From Maea johnstoni (taxonomy: Eukaryota; Annelida; Polychaeta; Spionida; Magelonidae), in contig OZ012684.1 in the NCBI GenBank assembly GCA_963942565.1, positions 96,682,800 through 96,746,799 of the forward strand: a stretch of 64,000 bases of DNA, given 5' to 3'. Positions 12,823 through 22,800 of the stretch are shown here, one piece after another. Every line of letters begins with the position of its first letter. Positions within the stretch are counted from its first letter, which is position 1. The notes beneath the pieces are model-generated. The model was not told the origin of the DNA and made no database searches. It was given only the letters and a program-made list of their open reading frames with translations. The position numbers and the translations under genes were made by a program.

Positions 12823-14430
12823 TATCTTTTCCATATATCTTTTTATCAGAGAAAACCAATGCAGACAAAACCTAATTAAACCCTACATGTCTGTGTCTTC
12901 CCAAATCCTCCAATTCTTTTGTAAATTTATCCTTACTTCTGAAGTTATTTACATAGTTAGTGTATCATGATTTTCATATTCATTCATTCATATGGCTAGA
13001 GCTATATCTAGAAAAATATTTGAAGAAGAAATGTAGATCAGTACCTAGTAAGCAACTCTCCTTGAATTTGTTTGTCAATTTACCCTTACAGTCGCACTTC
13101 AGAGTACTTGAAATAGAATGGATTCACCTGCAGACAGCCAACTAGCAATTAGTAGTCACTAATAGCTTGTTATCTTTCCTCATCAGCTGGGGGAGGAGCA
13201 CTCACCAGGGGGTGCCAGCCTCCTTTCAGAAAGTTCAGAATTTTCTCTAAAAATCCCTTTTTATTCCAGTAATTCAAGTACCAAGTAAACTATTAAATAT
13301 TCAAACCATTCTACCAATGCAAACAAATCACATTCTTATTCCAAATTAACCCCTTTATTTTTATAATGGAGCATAAAGTCATTTTAGAATGTACAAATGT
13401 AAGGTGCACTTCAAATGAGCCTTAGACAGCTTTCTGAAATCACCATACTTCTCATTTTTGAAACAACCTTATTCATTCAATATTGATCCCAGAGAGCTGA
13501 AATTTTGTAACACGATTAAAAACATCCTTGGGCACGGCTAATTTTTTCATTTTTTTTATATCTGGTCTAGTTATTTCTTAATCTGACTTCAAAAATGAAG
13601 GAAAGTGAAATTTTAGAAAAAAATATTGATCATGACTTTAACTTGCTCTAAATTCCGTTCGGAACAAAAATTTTAAAAAATAAAAAATTTATCCATGCCT
13701 AAATATGTTTTCTATGAAATGTATAAATACCAACTGTCTTACACTTTTTATGAAGCCAGGAGGCTATTTGCAATAGCATATGTATTAGAAATCCACATGT
13801 ATGTCTTTCGGCCCCACCCCGGGGAAATTGTGAAGATGTCACAAGATAAGTTTAGAATATTTGACCTCTCCAGAATCTCAGCTTTCATAAAATATATAGT
13901 TTATTGGGGTTTTCTTGTATATAGACCTAGATATTGGTCAATCTTTACATGAAAGTCACACTTACAGAACGAAGGTCCCGAGCCCCCTTAAGTCAAATCA
14001 CAAATGACAGAGCCTGTCTTCAATTGACCCCCCCCCCCTCTTTATGCATGTATTGCAATTATGCTAACAATCAATTAAGCATAGTAGACAAAAGTTCTTC
14101 CCCTCATCCCCATGATGTTTACATTGTTAAACCTCTCCAAAAGGTGATATGTATTTTTAAATGTTTCAAAGTTCAGGAGGTCCATTCATTCTTGCGACCA
14201 AAAAAAAGGACAATATGGCCATCACAAAAATCCGATTTTGCATATCAGAATTTATATGAAATATGTATATCAACTTAAATTTCACTCTTGCTCAATATCT
14301 TTTGTATATCTCTTATGAGATTATTATCATTTTTCGTTATATTTCTTTATGAAATTATTCTTTTTAGTTTTCCTGGTGGTGTTTTCATAAATAATTGTAA
14401 GTGGCGCCACCAGTGTCGCATTTCGGAACT
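12823..14430. other. Interior of the 3.7-kb element, no gene seen
   Basis: AT-rich DNA with short unsupported frames. A 9-C tract lies near 14030. Nothing here resembles the rest of a Mutator transposase. Confidence 0.4.
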
Positions 14431-14470
14431 ACATTGAACCCCCCCTTCTCAAATCCTGGATCCGCCCCTG

Positions 14471-14750
14471 CTCTTTGTCCTATTTCACTTGAAAGTGTCA
14501 AAAAATGCACCTCAGGCACCTAATTTTCAAAAATTCCTGGGGGAGCATGCCCCCAGACCCCCCTACCAAATTTCAGCTTTTTTACAACTTTTCTTTGTTA
14601 TATTTCACTCGAAAGTGTCCCAAAATGCGCCTCAGAGCACCTAATTTTCAAAATTTTCTGGGGGAGCAGACCCCCATACTATGGACGGCATGTTGTCGCA
14701 TACTGACCCTGCAAAGAGAATAATGGCCCCTTCAAAATTCAGCTCAGACT
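14471..14750 (+). repeat. Dispersed repeat in 2-3 tandem copies
   Basis: The motif series TTTGT..TATTTCACT.GAAAGTGTC, AAAATGC.CCTCAG, CACCTAATTTTCAAAA, CTGGGGGAGCA..CCCCC occurs twice head to tail, followed by CCCTGCAAAGAGAATAATGGCCCC. The same family lies at 10.40-10.73 kb, where the TIR element cuts it. Confidence 0.75.
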
Positions 14751-14756
14751 GTGCTC

Positions 14757-15666
14757 TGCTGTCTGATGCTTATAAGGTGATGGGTACCATTGCAAGCGAG
14801 TTAGAAGCCCCATCCCAAAACACACCTTAAAGCAGCATAATCGACATATAACAAGGTGTATCTACAGGTTCCTGAGTGTTATCAGGGAGAGAATATCACA
14901 GTCAGCCGTCTGTAGTCAATCCATATTCTAATTCATTTCAATATTTACAACTTTTCACACAAATGACATAATCTCATTACTTACGCAGGTGATGGTCACT
15001 ACAGGTTCACAGTTGCCATAAGGATATCATTGACTATGCCCAATAAGAAGTAATTTTTTGATCTTTTACTGCTAAAGATTTTTACAGGCCATAACATTGA
15101 AAATTTTAGTGAGATATCTCATGTGTGGAGGCATGGGAACCCCCTTGATAGTAGTGGACATACCTCGCTGATCACTTCTAAGCAATGGAAACAAAAGAGA
15201 GTTGCACAAATATACACTTTGACAATCTCAAGACAATGGCTGTTTGTCAGGATGCTATAAAAATGTGCTAGCTATGAGCACGTGAGGTTACCAAGTGTAG
15301 TTGGTGTGGATATTTCTAACAAAAATTTTCAACGGTATGGCCTGTAAAAATCTTCAGCAGTAAAAAATTTTTTAAATACTTTATATCGGGCATAGTCAAT
15401 GATATCCCTAAAGTAACTCTGAACCTGCAGTAACCATCACCTGTGTAATTATTGAGAATATGTCATTTGAAAGAAAAGTAAATTTTGAAATAAAACAGAA
15501 TATGGATTGAATAATGACAGGTGGCGATGATATTCTCTACCTGATAACACTCAGGAACCTGGAGATACACCTAGTTATAGGATTATGCTGCTTTGAGGTG
15601 TGTTTTGGGACAGGGCTTTTAACTGGCTTGCAATGGTACTCATCACCTTAAAATACAGTAGACAGA
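14757..15666. mobile_element. Foldback (long inverted repeat) element, ~0.9 kb
   Basis: The arms at about 14757-15108 and 15322-15666 are reverse complements along about 345 bp with moderate divergence; for example AAGGTGATGGGTACCATTGC near the left end pairs with GCAATGGTACTCATCACCTT near the right. The spacer of about 210 bp is unique. The element is non-coding. Its structure fits a foldback transposon or a long-arm MITE. Confidence 0.75.
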
Positions 15667-15839
15667 AGTAGCCTGGTAAATTGGGTGAAATCTTGTACGC
15701 AAAACTTCAGTTGGGGAAATATTTGAAGTAGGAATGTTTATCAGATCAATACCAACAACTATGTATCAGGTGATAATGCAATAAAGTAGCGTTAAGAGTA
15801 TCGTTAAAATACCACACTTTTCATCAGTACCTATACGGC

Positions 15840-16450
15840 TTAGTCTTAGCCACAAGGGCATCTGGGTGTCATATGGACACCCAAACAAAGTCATTTCTAA
15901 AATGTCAATTTCAAAAGCACATTTTTTGGATAATTTTCACCTTAATGTAAATCTCATGGCTTTGAATTTGAATTTAGGTTTTTCGTCACATTTATGCCAA
16001 TTATGGCTAATTCGCGACTAGCCAGTTGTAAGTAGTGGAGGAAACCGGAGTACCCGGCGAAAACCACTGCCTAACTCCAAGTCACTGGCAACTTTCTCAC
16101 ATGCCCAGGCCGGGATTCGAACCCAAGCAGTGGTGAGAGACAGCGTACAGTCAGTGGCGGCGCCTTAGACCACACGGCCGTCAGAGCAGATCTCATGGCA
16201 TTGTATATGTACATCAAGCTTTATTTCAAAATACATGTTTATGGTTGTAATCTGAGAACTGTATACCGTGTTAATATTGCGCATATGAAATAATGGGCTC
16301 AACAGATAACTTCCTTTGATGTGTAGTTTTATTACTGCGCATTGAGCACCTCCAGCTTAAGCTGTGTTAGGGGGCCAAGGGTAATATTGCCCAAAAGTTT
16401 TCAATTGCCAATTTTGAACACTCACTTTCTAAATCCTGGCTAGGTCCCTG
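15840..16450. mobile_element. MITE of the GTCTTAGCC family, carrying a SINE
   Basis: The left end AGTCTTAGCCACAAGGGCAT and right end AAATCCTGGCTAGGTCCCTG are inverted repeats like those of related copies at 17.56, 20.16 and 22.95 kb. Shared internal motifs are GGGTGTCATATGGACACCC-like palindromes near one end and TTTATTTCAA..ACATG. A SINE splits this copy. Confidence 0.7.
15961..16189 (-). mobile_element. tRNA-derived SINE, complete, with target-site duplication
   Basis: Read on the minus strand it starts GCTCTGACGGCCGTGTGGTC, with an A-box-like TGTGGTCTAAGGCG and the B-box GGTTCGAATCC, so it has a type 2 Pol III promoter from a tRNA-like head. A conserved body follows (GCCAGTGACTTGGAGT, TTTTCGCCGGGTACTCCGGT) and a tail of ATTCAAA repeats. 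The 10-bp sequence ATCTCATGGC flanks it on both sides (15951-15960 and 16190-16199), showing retroposition into the surrounding MITE. Broken relatives are visible near 21.31, 27.33-27.57, 30.36 and 55.90 kb. I do not assign the central domain to a named SINE superfamily. Confidence 0.88.
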
Positions 16451-16563
16451 CAATACAGTACTATACTGTTACGTTCTTAAAGATAGCCATCCCTAATCCT
16501 GTCTTTATTTTTGCCATGTAATAGACTTGAAAAGTGTGTTCATCTTGTGACTAACTTTTTCAG

Positions 16564-16996
16564 GTCTACGGAGGAGGAAGTGAAGTTGTTGGTTCGTCTG
16601 ATCATATGCCATCCCCCACCCACAGAAAATTCAACCATCCAAAACCATCCACTCTTCCCTCTGCAACAGCATCGCATGGGTATGGCGCACCAGGGCAGCA
16701 CGTCGCCCTCTGGTGGGCTCTTCAGTAACGTCATCATGGAGCCACAGCGGGGCAAGATTGGCTTCATCCAGCAGCTCGTCTCTTACAAATCCAACGCCTT
16801 CCGCTCGCACCCACTCTTCCCTCTGCTACGGGATCTCATCATCGCTGACATGAACCTCAACTCAGCCACCTTCCCCTTCCAGCTCATCGCCAAATTGCTA
16901 CAGAACTATCTGCAGCGTAATCCCCCTAGTGGACAGTACCAGAGTTACCACGCCCTAGAGAGCATCATTATGGACGCCCTCAAGTACGCACACAGG
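16564..16996 (+). CDS. Unrecognised internal exon, conserved-looking
   Basis: A 433-nt open segment is bounded by a good acceptor (CTAACTTTTTCAG) and donor (ACACAG/GTCAGT). It encodes about 144 residues starting [19 protein letters not shown] and including [40 protein letters not shown] and [19 protein letters not shown]. The composition (alternating Leu/Ile helices) suggests an alpha-helical HEAT/ARM-like region of a large scaffold protein. GC content rises sharply over the exon compared with its AT-rich surroundings, which supports real coding. The first 20 residues recall Integrator subunit 2, but the remainder does not match what I remember of that protein, so no name is given. No partner exon in compatible context was identified; the downstream intron is invaded by a foldback element. 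Confidence 0.6.
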
Positions 16997-17037
16997 TCAG
17001 TCATTGGTAACTACCAATCCACCACTACTCCATTCTA

Positions 17038-17556
17038 TAGTCCTGCAGTGAAATGCCGATTTTGGGTGCAACCTTGCAATTGCGTACCCACAAAGCTTTT
17101 TTGCAGTTTCTATATCCAGAGGGGGTCTACTTCATAAATCAGGTGAATGCACTCCAGGCACCCTTGGGCAATTTGCATAATATGTAAATGAAGTTTGCCA
17201 TTACGAAAAAAGTGATTTTATGTAATAACTCTATGAAGACATGGTCTAATTAGCCCCCAAAAGTCAAAGAACCTAGGTTTTCAGGGTCAGAGAACATGAA
17301 AATATCAGATCTAGCTCTTTTGTACGAATTGGTGATGCCTTTATGCTAGTTAGGGGCGGCCATTCTGTAAACTTTAAAACTGGGGTTATACCATAAAATC
17401 ACTTTTTTCGTAATGGCAGACTTCATTTGCATATTATGCAAATTGCCCAAGGGTGCCCGGAGTGCATTCATGAAGTAGACCCCCTCAGGATATAGAAACT
17501 GCAAAAAACCTTTGTGGGTACGCAATTGCAAGGTTTTCCCAAATACTGCAGGACTA
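17038..17556. mobile_element. Foldback element, 519 bp
   Basis: The ends TAGTCCTGCAGT and ACTGCAGGACTA are perfect inverted repeats, and arms of about 190 bp are inverted copies (CTTGCAATTGCGTACCCACA pairs with TGTGGGTACGCAATTGCAAG). CTA flanks both sides and may be a 3-bp target-site duplication. It starts about 40 bp after the splice donor of the preceding exon. Confidence 0.75.
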
Positions 17557-17560
17557 CTAT

Positions 17561-17870
17561 GGGACTTAGCCAGGACCTGTCCTACCTGTCATTTGAACAG
17601 GTAGTTTCCTAAAAACCTTCTGTTTGGGCAGGCAAAAATTTATATGATGATTTTTCAATTTTGACTTTTTTTGGGTGCAATAACCAAATATTTCCCTAAC
17701 AAACCATCTTTTAGGACATAGCTGAAGTGTAAAATGCCCTTTTTGACACACTAGCCTATTAAATGTAGCTGGTATGGGGATTTGAAGTAGACAAGTACTT
17801 AAATCGGGATGGGCAAAATTTTTGAAATAGCTGTTTTGGACAGGTATTTTGGAAATCCTGGCTAAGACTG
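17561..17870. mobile_element. MITE of the GTCTTAGCC family, ~310 bp
   Basis: The left end GGGACTTAGCCAGGACCTGT and right end AATCCTGGCTAAGACTG are inverted repeats of the family described at 15.84 kb. It abuts the foldback element directly. Confidence 0.7.
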
Positions 17871-18123
17871 CTCCATAGACATTACGAAAAATTGCACACA
17901 GCTCACTTAAGTCTATGCATATACATTGTTGGCATATTGGCATCATGATAATTAAGGCAGTGCTTTTCCCTGGTTACTTTCGATAGCTTCACAGTTACTG
18001 CTAGCTTGTCACAATTTACCGCTAAAACGAAAATATGATATATGAATTTGCGACCCAAATTTGTTGCAGCATTTACTATGAAAGTTAAACATTTATCACC
18101 CTGTTGCTCTTGTTTTTTTGTAG

Positions 18124-18855
18124 GCCTGGTTTAACCACAAGGGCTACCATTCCATCCCTACCTATGTGAACGTGCTGAACAATGCGATTCTGAGGGCCAA
18201 CCTGCCACGTCTCGAGGAAACCAGGCCGCATATGGCATCACCGTCATCAACCATCCAATGAACAACACAAACAACCAGCTCTCCATGGAGTACATGTAAG
18301 GAACAATAGGTGGCGCCACCTATAGGGATCAACACTTATGAAAATTTCATGATCAATACGATACCAATATTTTATTAATGATACGGTACCTTAACGATAT
18401 TATTAACGATACCGCCTGCCAACCTGGGACCTAATTTCAGTACTGTCAGCACTGATCCTATCAAAACAAAATCAGGAATTTTTTCTCAACTTATAATTGA
18501 TTACATTTAAACAAATTTGATTTTTTTTGCTGAAGGGAATATTTTATGTATAAAAGAAATATGATTTTGAAATGACGTATTTGAAAAAATTGCTTGATTA
18601 AGCATACAAAACCCAATTACAAGATTCATACACAATCAATAAAAAAAAATTATTGCTTCATCTTCATTCTCACCACTTGCATTTTTGAATTTCTATTTTC
18701 AAATAGTAAAATTCAAAGAAGTTGATCAGTCATGTATGTATGTTTTACTGTTTGTTTTATTCATCTGATTAATTTCTATATTTCAGTCTTCAAGGTTCTG
18801 ATGTCCTTATCTCCATTTTCATCATCGTTGCCATGTCGTTTGTCCCGGCCAGTTC
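18124..18855 (+). pseudogene. ABCA-type lipid transporter fragment, two exons
   Basis: Exon 18124-18295 (acceptor TTGTAG, donor CAT/GTAAGG) encodes [20 protein letters not shown] and AILRANLP, then, after a one-base frame change near 18230, [20 protein letters not shown]. Exon 18787 to about 18855 continues in phase with LQGSDVLISIFIIVAMSFVP. This is the diagnostic stretch of the second transmembrane half of ABCA transporters (ABCA1-like W.N.KG.H....FLN...NAILRA.LP, GITVI.HPLN, SVDVLISI..IFAMSFVPAS), which export lipids across membranes. The second exon loses homology straight after MSFVPAS and meets a stop. Both ATPase domains and all other exons are missing. With the frameshift, this is most likely a gene fragment, unless the frameshift is a sequencing error. 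Confidence 0.75.
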
Positions 18856-18940
18856 TGGCTATTGATTGGTTAACTCCCTTCTGCTCAGGGCGTATTGTTT
18901 GACAGATTCAAAAGTGATTGTTTTGCTTGCTGTGTTTCAG

Positions 18941-19099
18941 GCTGCGAGTGCAACAACCACGCGTCCAGGTGTTGCTTTGACCCGGCGGTGTATGAGGCTG
19001 CAGGCGCTATCAGCGGTGGTGTGTGCAACCGCCAGGAGTGCAAACCATTCTTCTTTCTCGACCCATCCAGAGACATTAGGGACCCAGAGATATGCCAGC
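18941..19099 (+). pseudogene. Laminin beta-chain EGF-like (LE) exon, internally deleted
   Basis: The exon has acceptor TGTGTTTCAG and donor CAGC/GTATGT. It reads CECNNHASRCCFDPAVYEAA, GAISGGVCNRQECKPFFF and LDPSRDIRDPEICQ. This matches the laminin beta LE module (CNCNGH...CHFD.AVYLA.G..SGGVCDDC...T.G..CE.CKPF......RDIRDP..C), part of the basement-membrane short arm. About 11 codons between GGVC and ECKPF, holding conserved cysteines and the T-x-G turn, are missing while frame is kept, so the module could not form its normal four disulfides. No other laminin exon is in the window. It starts only about 85 bp after the ABCA fragment. Confidence 0.75.
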
Positions 19100-19185
19100 G
19101 TATGTACACTGCTAGTTACGGTCAAAAAGTTTCAGTAAGGACTTCTGCTTTGGAAGTGATTTGTCAGTCACATCTTGGCTGCAAC

Positions 19186-19330
19186 CAGGGTTTTAGCCAG
19201 GATTTAAAACTGGGTGCCCAAAATTGTCGATTTGTAAATTTTGGGGGCATCCTAAATTCAAGGGAGATCACAATATACTCAGATTACAACCATAACAAAT
19301 GTATTTACTTTTTTTAGTAAGACATACTAT
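19186..19330 (+). mobile_element. Half copy of the GTCTTAGCC MITE
   Basis: CAGGGTTTTAGCCAGGATTT followed by GGGTGCCCAAAATTG and GAGATCACAATATACTCAGA matches the element at 22.95 kb. No right end was found. Confidence 0.6.
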
Positions 19331-19820
19331 ATAATACAATTTTAATGGGAATCATATTCAGGAGAAAAACAACCAATTAATATATGCTTGTAGGCCCAGA
19401 AGCCAAAGGATTCTTGATAAGCAGTGCTCTGAGATGCATTCTCAACCATAACTGGCACTTGAAATTGGAAATTTTATTGATTTGCAATTTCAAATAGGGC
19501 TAGAACGATCAATTGGAAGCTTGAAAATTCTCAAAAAGAAAATTCATTTCAAAACCATTACTCTCTTTGGGAGTCAACCTTTCAATCAAAAGGGTAGAAG
19601 ATCTTTATGGACAGACACAAAGACACAACCTTTGTTGCTGTTTTAAAAGTAACTTTGATTCTTATAATTTGATATATGGAACCTTTTTTCAGTAAAGGAC
19701 TTTTTGAATGTTATATGACGCTTAAAGTAAATTTTGTATATGTGTAGCCTAATAACTCCCATCCTGTATTTTGTTTTTGTGATTGACATCCTGTTTAACT
19801 TAAAAATCTATTTTCTGTAG

Positions 19821-22800
19821 GTAATCTAGGCCTGGTTCAGCTTTTGAAGTTAGAGGCTAAGCTCCCAGTGCACAATGGATGTGTAAGTATATATTTGAGG
19901 AAATTCAAATAACAGTTTTGTGCAAAAAAAACTTTTTAATATATATGCTCAAAAGATTAGCAAATATTTGCCAGAGGGAGCCAAAAAGTTCCTTTTCAAA
20001 AAATGAATTATAAAATATTGATAAAAAATGTGATCATGCTTGAAGTTGCATTGTTATTGGAGGAGGCCACAGTACCAAACATTCAGGCAAGGAATGCTGT
20101 GTCAAATTTAGGAATAACTGCAAAACAATCATCTCTAATTGATCTGTAACCATATATGCCATAGTCTAAGCCAGCATCTTGGTGTCATTCGAACACAAAA
20201 ACCCTTAAAAAGCACCCCTCAGGACACCCAATTTTTTTGTGGGTGAATTCTTAAAATGTCTGTTTCAAGCATATAGTTGAAAATTTTCCACCTCAATTTA
20301 ATTCCCATGACATTGTTCAAGGATATAATGCCTTATTTCAATTAATAAACACATGGTCATGGTAATGATCTCAGTATATAACGTAATCTCCCATGAAATA
20401 TAAGACGTCCACATATTTTACAAGTTCTAATTTTGGATACCCAGTTTCTTAAATCTGGCTAAGACCCTGCTTGCATATGCAGTTCATTTTTTGTATATTT
20501 ACTATTGTTTCTGTAATAGGTCTCATGCTGTTATTCCCATTATTCCTAGGTGAACACAATCTGTTGGAATGATACTGGGGACTATATATTATCAGGCTCC
20601 CATGACCAGCACCTCATTATCACAGACCCCTTCACAAGGAAGGTAAGAATCACTTTGCAATGCCTCGCAAGCTAACTAGGCCTACCCCGAAGTAGGGCTG
20701 TCATTGTTACAGACCAAATCTAAGGATCAACATTTTGAGGTGCCGATAATCGGATCTGTACAAATCCTGAAATATTGATCTGGTCTTTAAACTTTTGCAG
20801 TGCAGATGTTAATTATTGTCATCTCTCAATGTCATATTTAAAATTGCACATCAAAAAAAATTGAAGTTTCAAATCATACTATTCTTCACAAGCATATGTC
20901 AAAGCAATACTTATACATTCAAGTAAGAATGGATATTAGTCACTCCTAACCTAAGAATATCTCAAGTAACAACATCTCACACAATACTGAATTTTCAACA
21001 TTACTATATCTGCATTTAGTCTATTGAACCTCATTTTTTCAAAAAGTTTGACTTCTCAACCTTAGATGACATTAGGAACTTTTCTTTGATTATTTGATTA
21101 TATGAAATTCTCTTCATATGTAAAATATTTGAGATTCCATTTCATTGCCTTTTCCTATATATCACCTCTTTTGTGGCCATTATTATTACATTTACTGCCA
21201 GATTATTAGCATTTACACCAAAAGTCTTTTCAACATTTGATAGCTTTGCATGTTTATCTATGCTTCCTGATCCAAATTTCTACTTGTCTTTAAAGTTAAC
21301 AGCATACTTTCGCAGGGAAAACCACTGCCAAGTCACTGGAAACTTTTTCACATTCTTTTATGGACAAAAAAGATTATAGTAATGTTTTATTTCAACTATT
21401 TTTTGTGTGAGTGTTATATTTGATTGTCACTCGTTACTTATTTATTTATATTTTCACCCATTCATTGTTTATTTCAGGTTCAACTATGTGCTCACTCTGG
21501 ACATCGGGCAAATATCTTCAGTGCCAAATTTCTACCAAACACGGGCGACAAGCAGGTAAATCAATGAGAGTCGTGTGCAAGCAAAGTAATTGTTCACCTG
21601 GGCTCGTGGTAGCCCTTTAAGGTATTGACTAGTACAATAGTACGAGTACAGGACTGGACTTTTTGGAAGAATAAAATGTTACCAGCCAAAATGGAGAAAA
21701 ATACATTATCAAAATCAAAACAAGTCTTAAAAATGTTATGCCAGATATCATAAAAAGAAGTCAGGGGTTCATTTATAGACTATCATTCCTTTAGTAATTT
21801 TGTTATCCCACTGGGGAATTTACTTTTTATTTGTATTTGCAGGCAAAAACTGAAATTCTAGTTTGATGTTGTTGTTTTTTCTGCAGGTTGTGTCAAGCTC
21901 TGGAGATGGAATCATATTCTTTACACAGCTAGAAAGAGAAGACACATACGGTGCCTACTTGTTCAACTGCCATCTTGGAACTACTTATGAGGTATTTCCC
22001 ATATGCCTAGATGTATTACTTAAAGTGGCAGCATGGTAAGAAGCTGGTGGGTCATCCTTGATTCTCTGGCCATCGCACTGGATATATTGTGGTTTCCCCC
22101 TAAAAAAAGACACCTGGCAAAACATTCCTGATTGCCAACTTTAGATATCCAGTTACCAAGTCCAGGCAAAGGCCGTACTCTGATTCAAGTGCACGCATGT
22201 CCATAACTGTGGTGAATTTATTCAATGAATGTTTTGTGTCCTTTTTCGCCCCTTGAATAAATAAAAAAGATGTATTTAGATTGGAGGTAATGCTGTAATT
22301 ATCGAACCACTTGTTAACTCTGAAGACGAATTTCCATAGAAACTCTTTAAGAAGAATGTGTTAATTCTAAGTCTTTAATTCCTCTTGGGTTTGCCCGCTG
22401 ACAAGTAAAAGACTGTTTGCTATTATTCAGAGATGTAGCCGTGTCAAGGTCCGTCACTAGCTGGACCTAGCTGTTCCCTCTCCTCCCTGTTAAACAGGGA
22501 TTGACCCTAAATTTTTTAGACAGGAGCAGATTTTGGCTCCTAGGATTTTAAATTAAAGAGCAAATTAATCCTGGTGCGTGAATCACTATGGTAAGATCTG
22601 GTTAGAGGCACAGTGTCTAAGATCTGGTCAGAGACACAGTGTCCAGACTAGAGCCATGCTACCCGGAAAGCTTTGAAAAATATGTGTTCTCAGGTGCGTT
22701 TTTGGCCACTATTAGGTGAAATAAGTAGATAAAAATTGAATGAATTCTTGAAATACTCCAATTGATAATTGATATGTCCATTTGCAAACTTGGCTCATTT

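Larger units (their letters stand above)
10732..14470. mobile_element. 3.7-kb TIR DNA transposon inserted in an older repeat
   Basis: The left end CAGTTGCGGATCCAGG and the right end CCTGGATCCGCCCCTG (reverse complement CAGGGGCGGATCCAGG) form terminal inverted repeats, each followed by a G/C-homopolymer-rich stretch. Flanking DNA supports the boundaries: the left flank (ATCAGCTTCTTTACAATTTT) and right flank (TTTGTCCTATTTCACTTGAA) are the two halves of one dispersed repeat that appears uninterrupted at about 10.43 kb and 14.57 kb. No exact target-site duplication remains. The interior carries a tandem repeat and a broken Mutator-type transposase; whether that belongs to this element or is nested is open. 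CAG...CTG ends would suit several superfamilies, including hAT. Confidence 0.65.

Noticed and set aside
15973-16189. Functional tRNA gene at the B-box (GGTTCGAATCC)
   Set aside because: The tRNA-like part does not form a full cloverleaf and continues into a SINE body with tail and target-site duplication.
16564-16640. Naming the 16.56-kb exon as Integrator subunit 2
   Set aside because: Only the first ~20 residues look similar; the rest does not fit what I recall of that protein.
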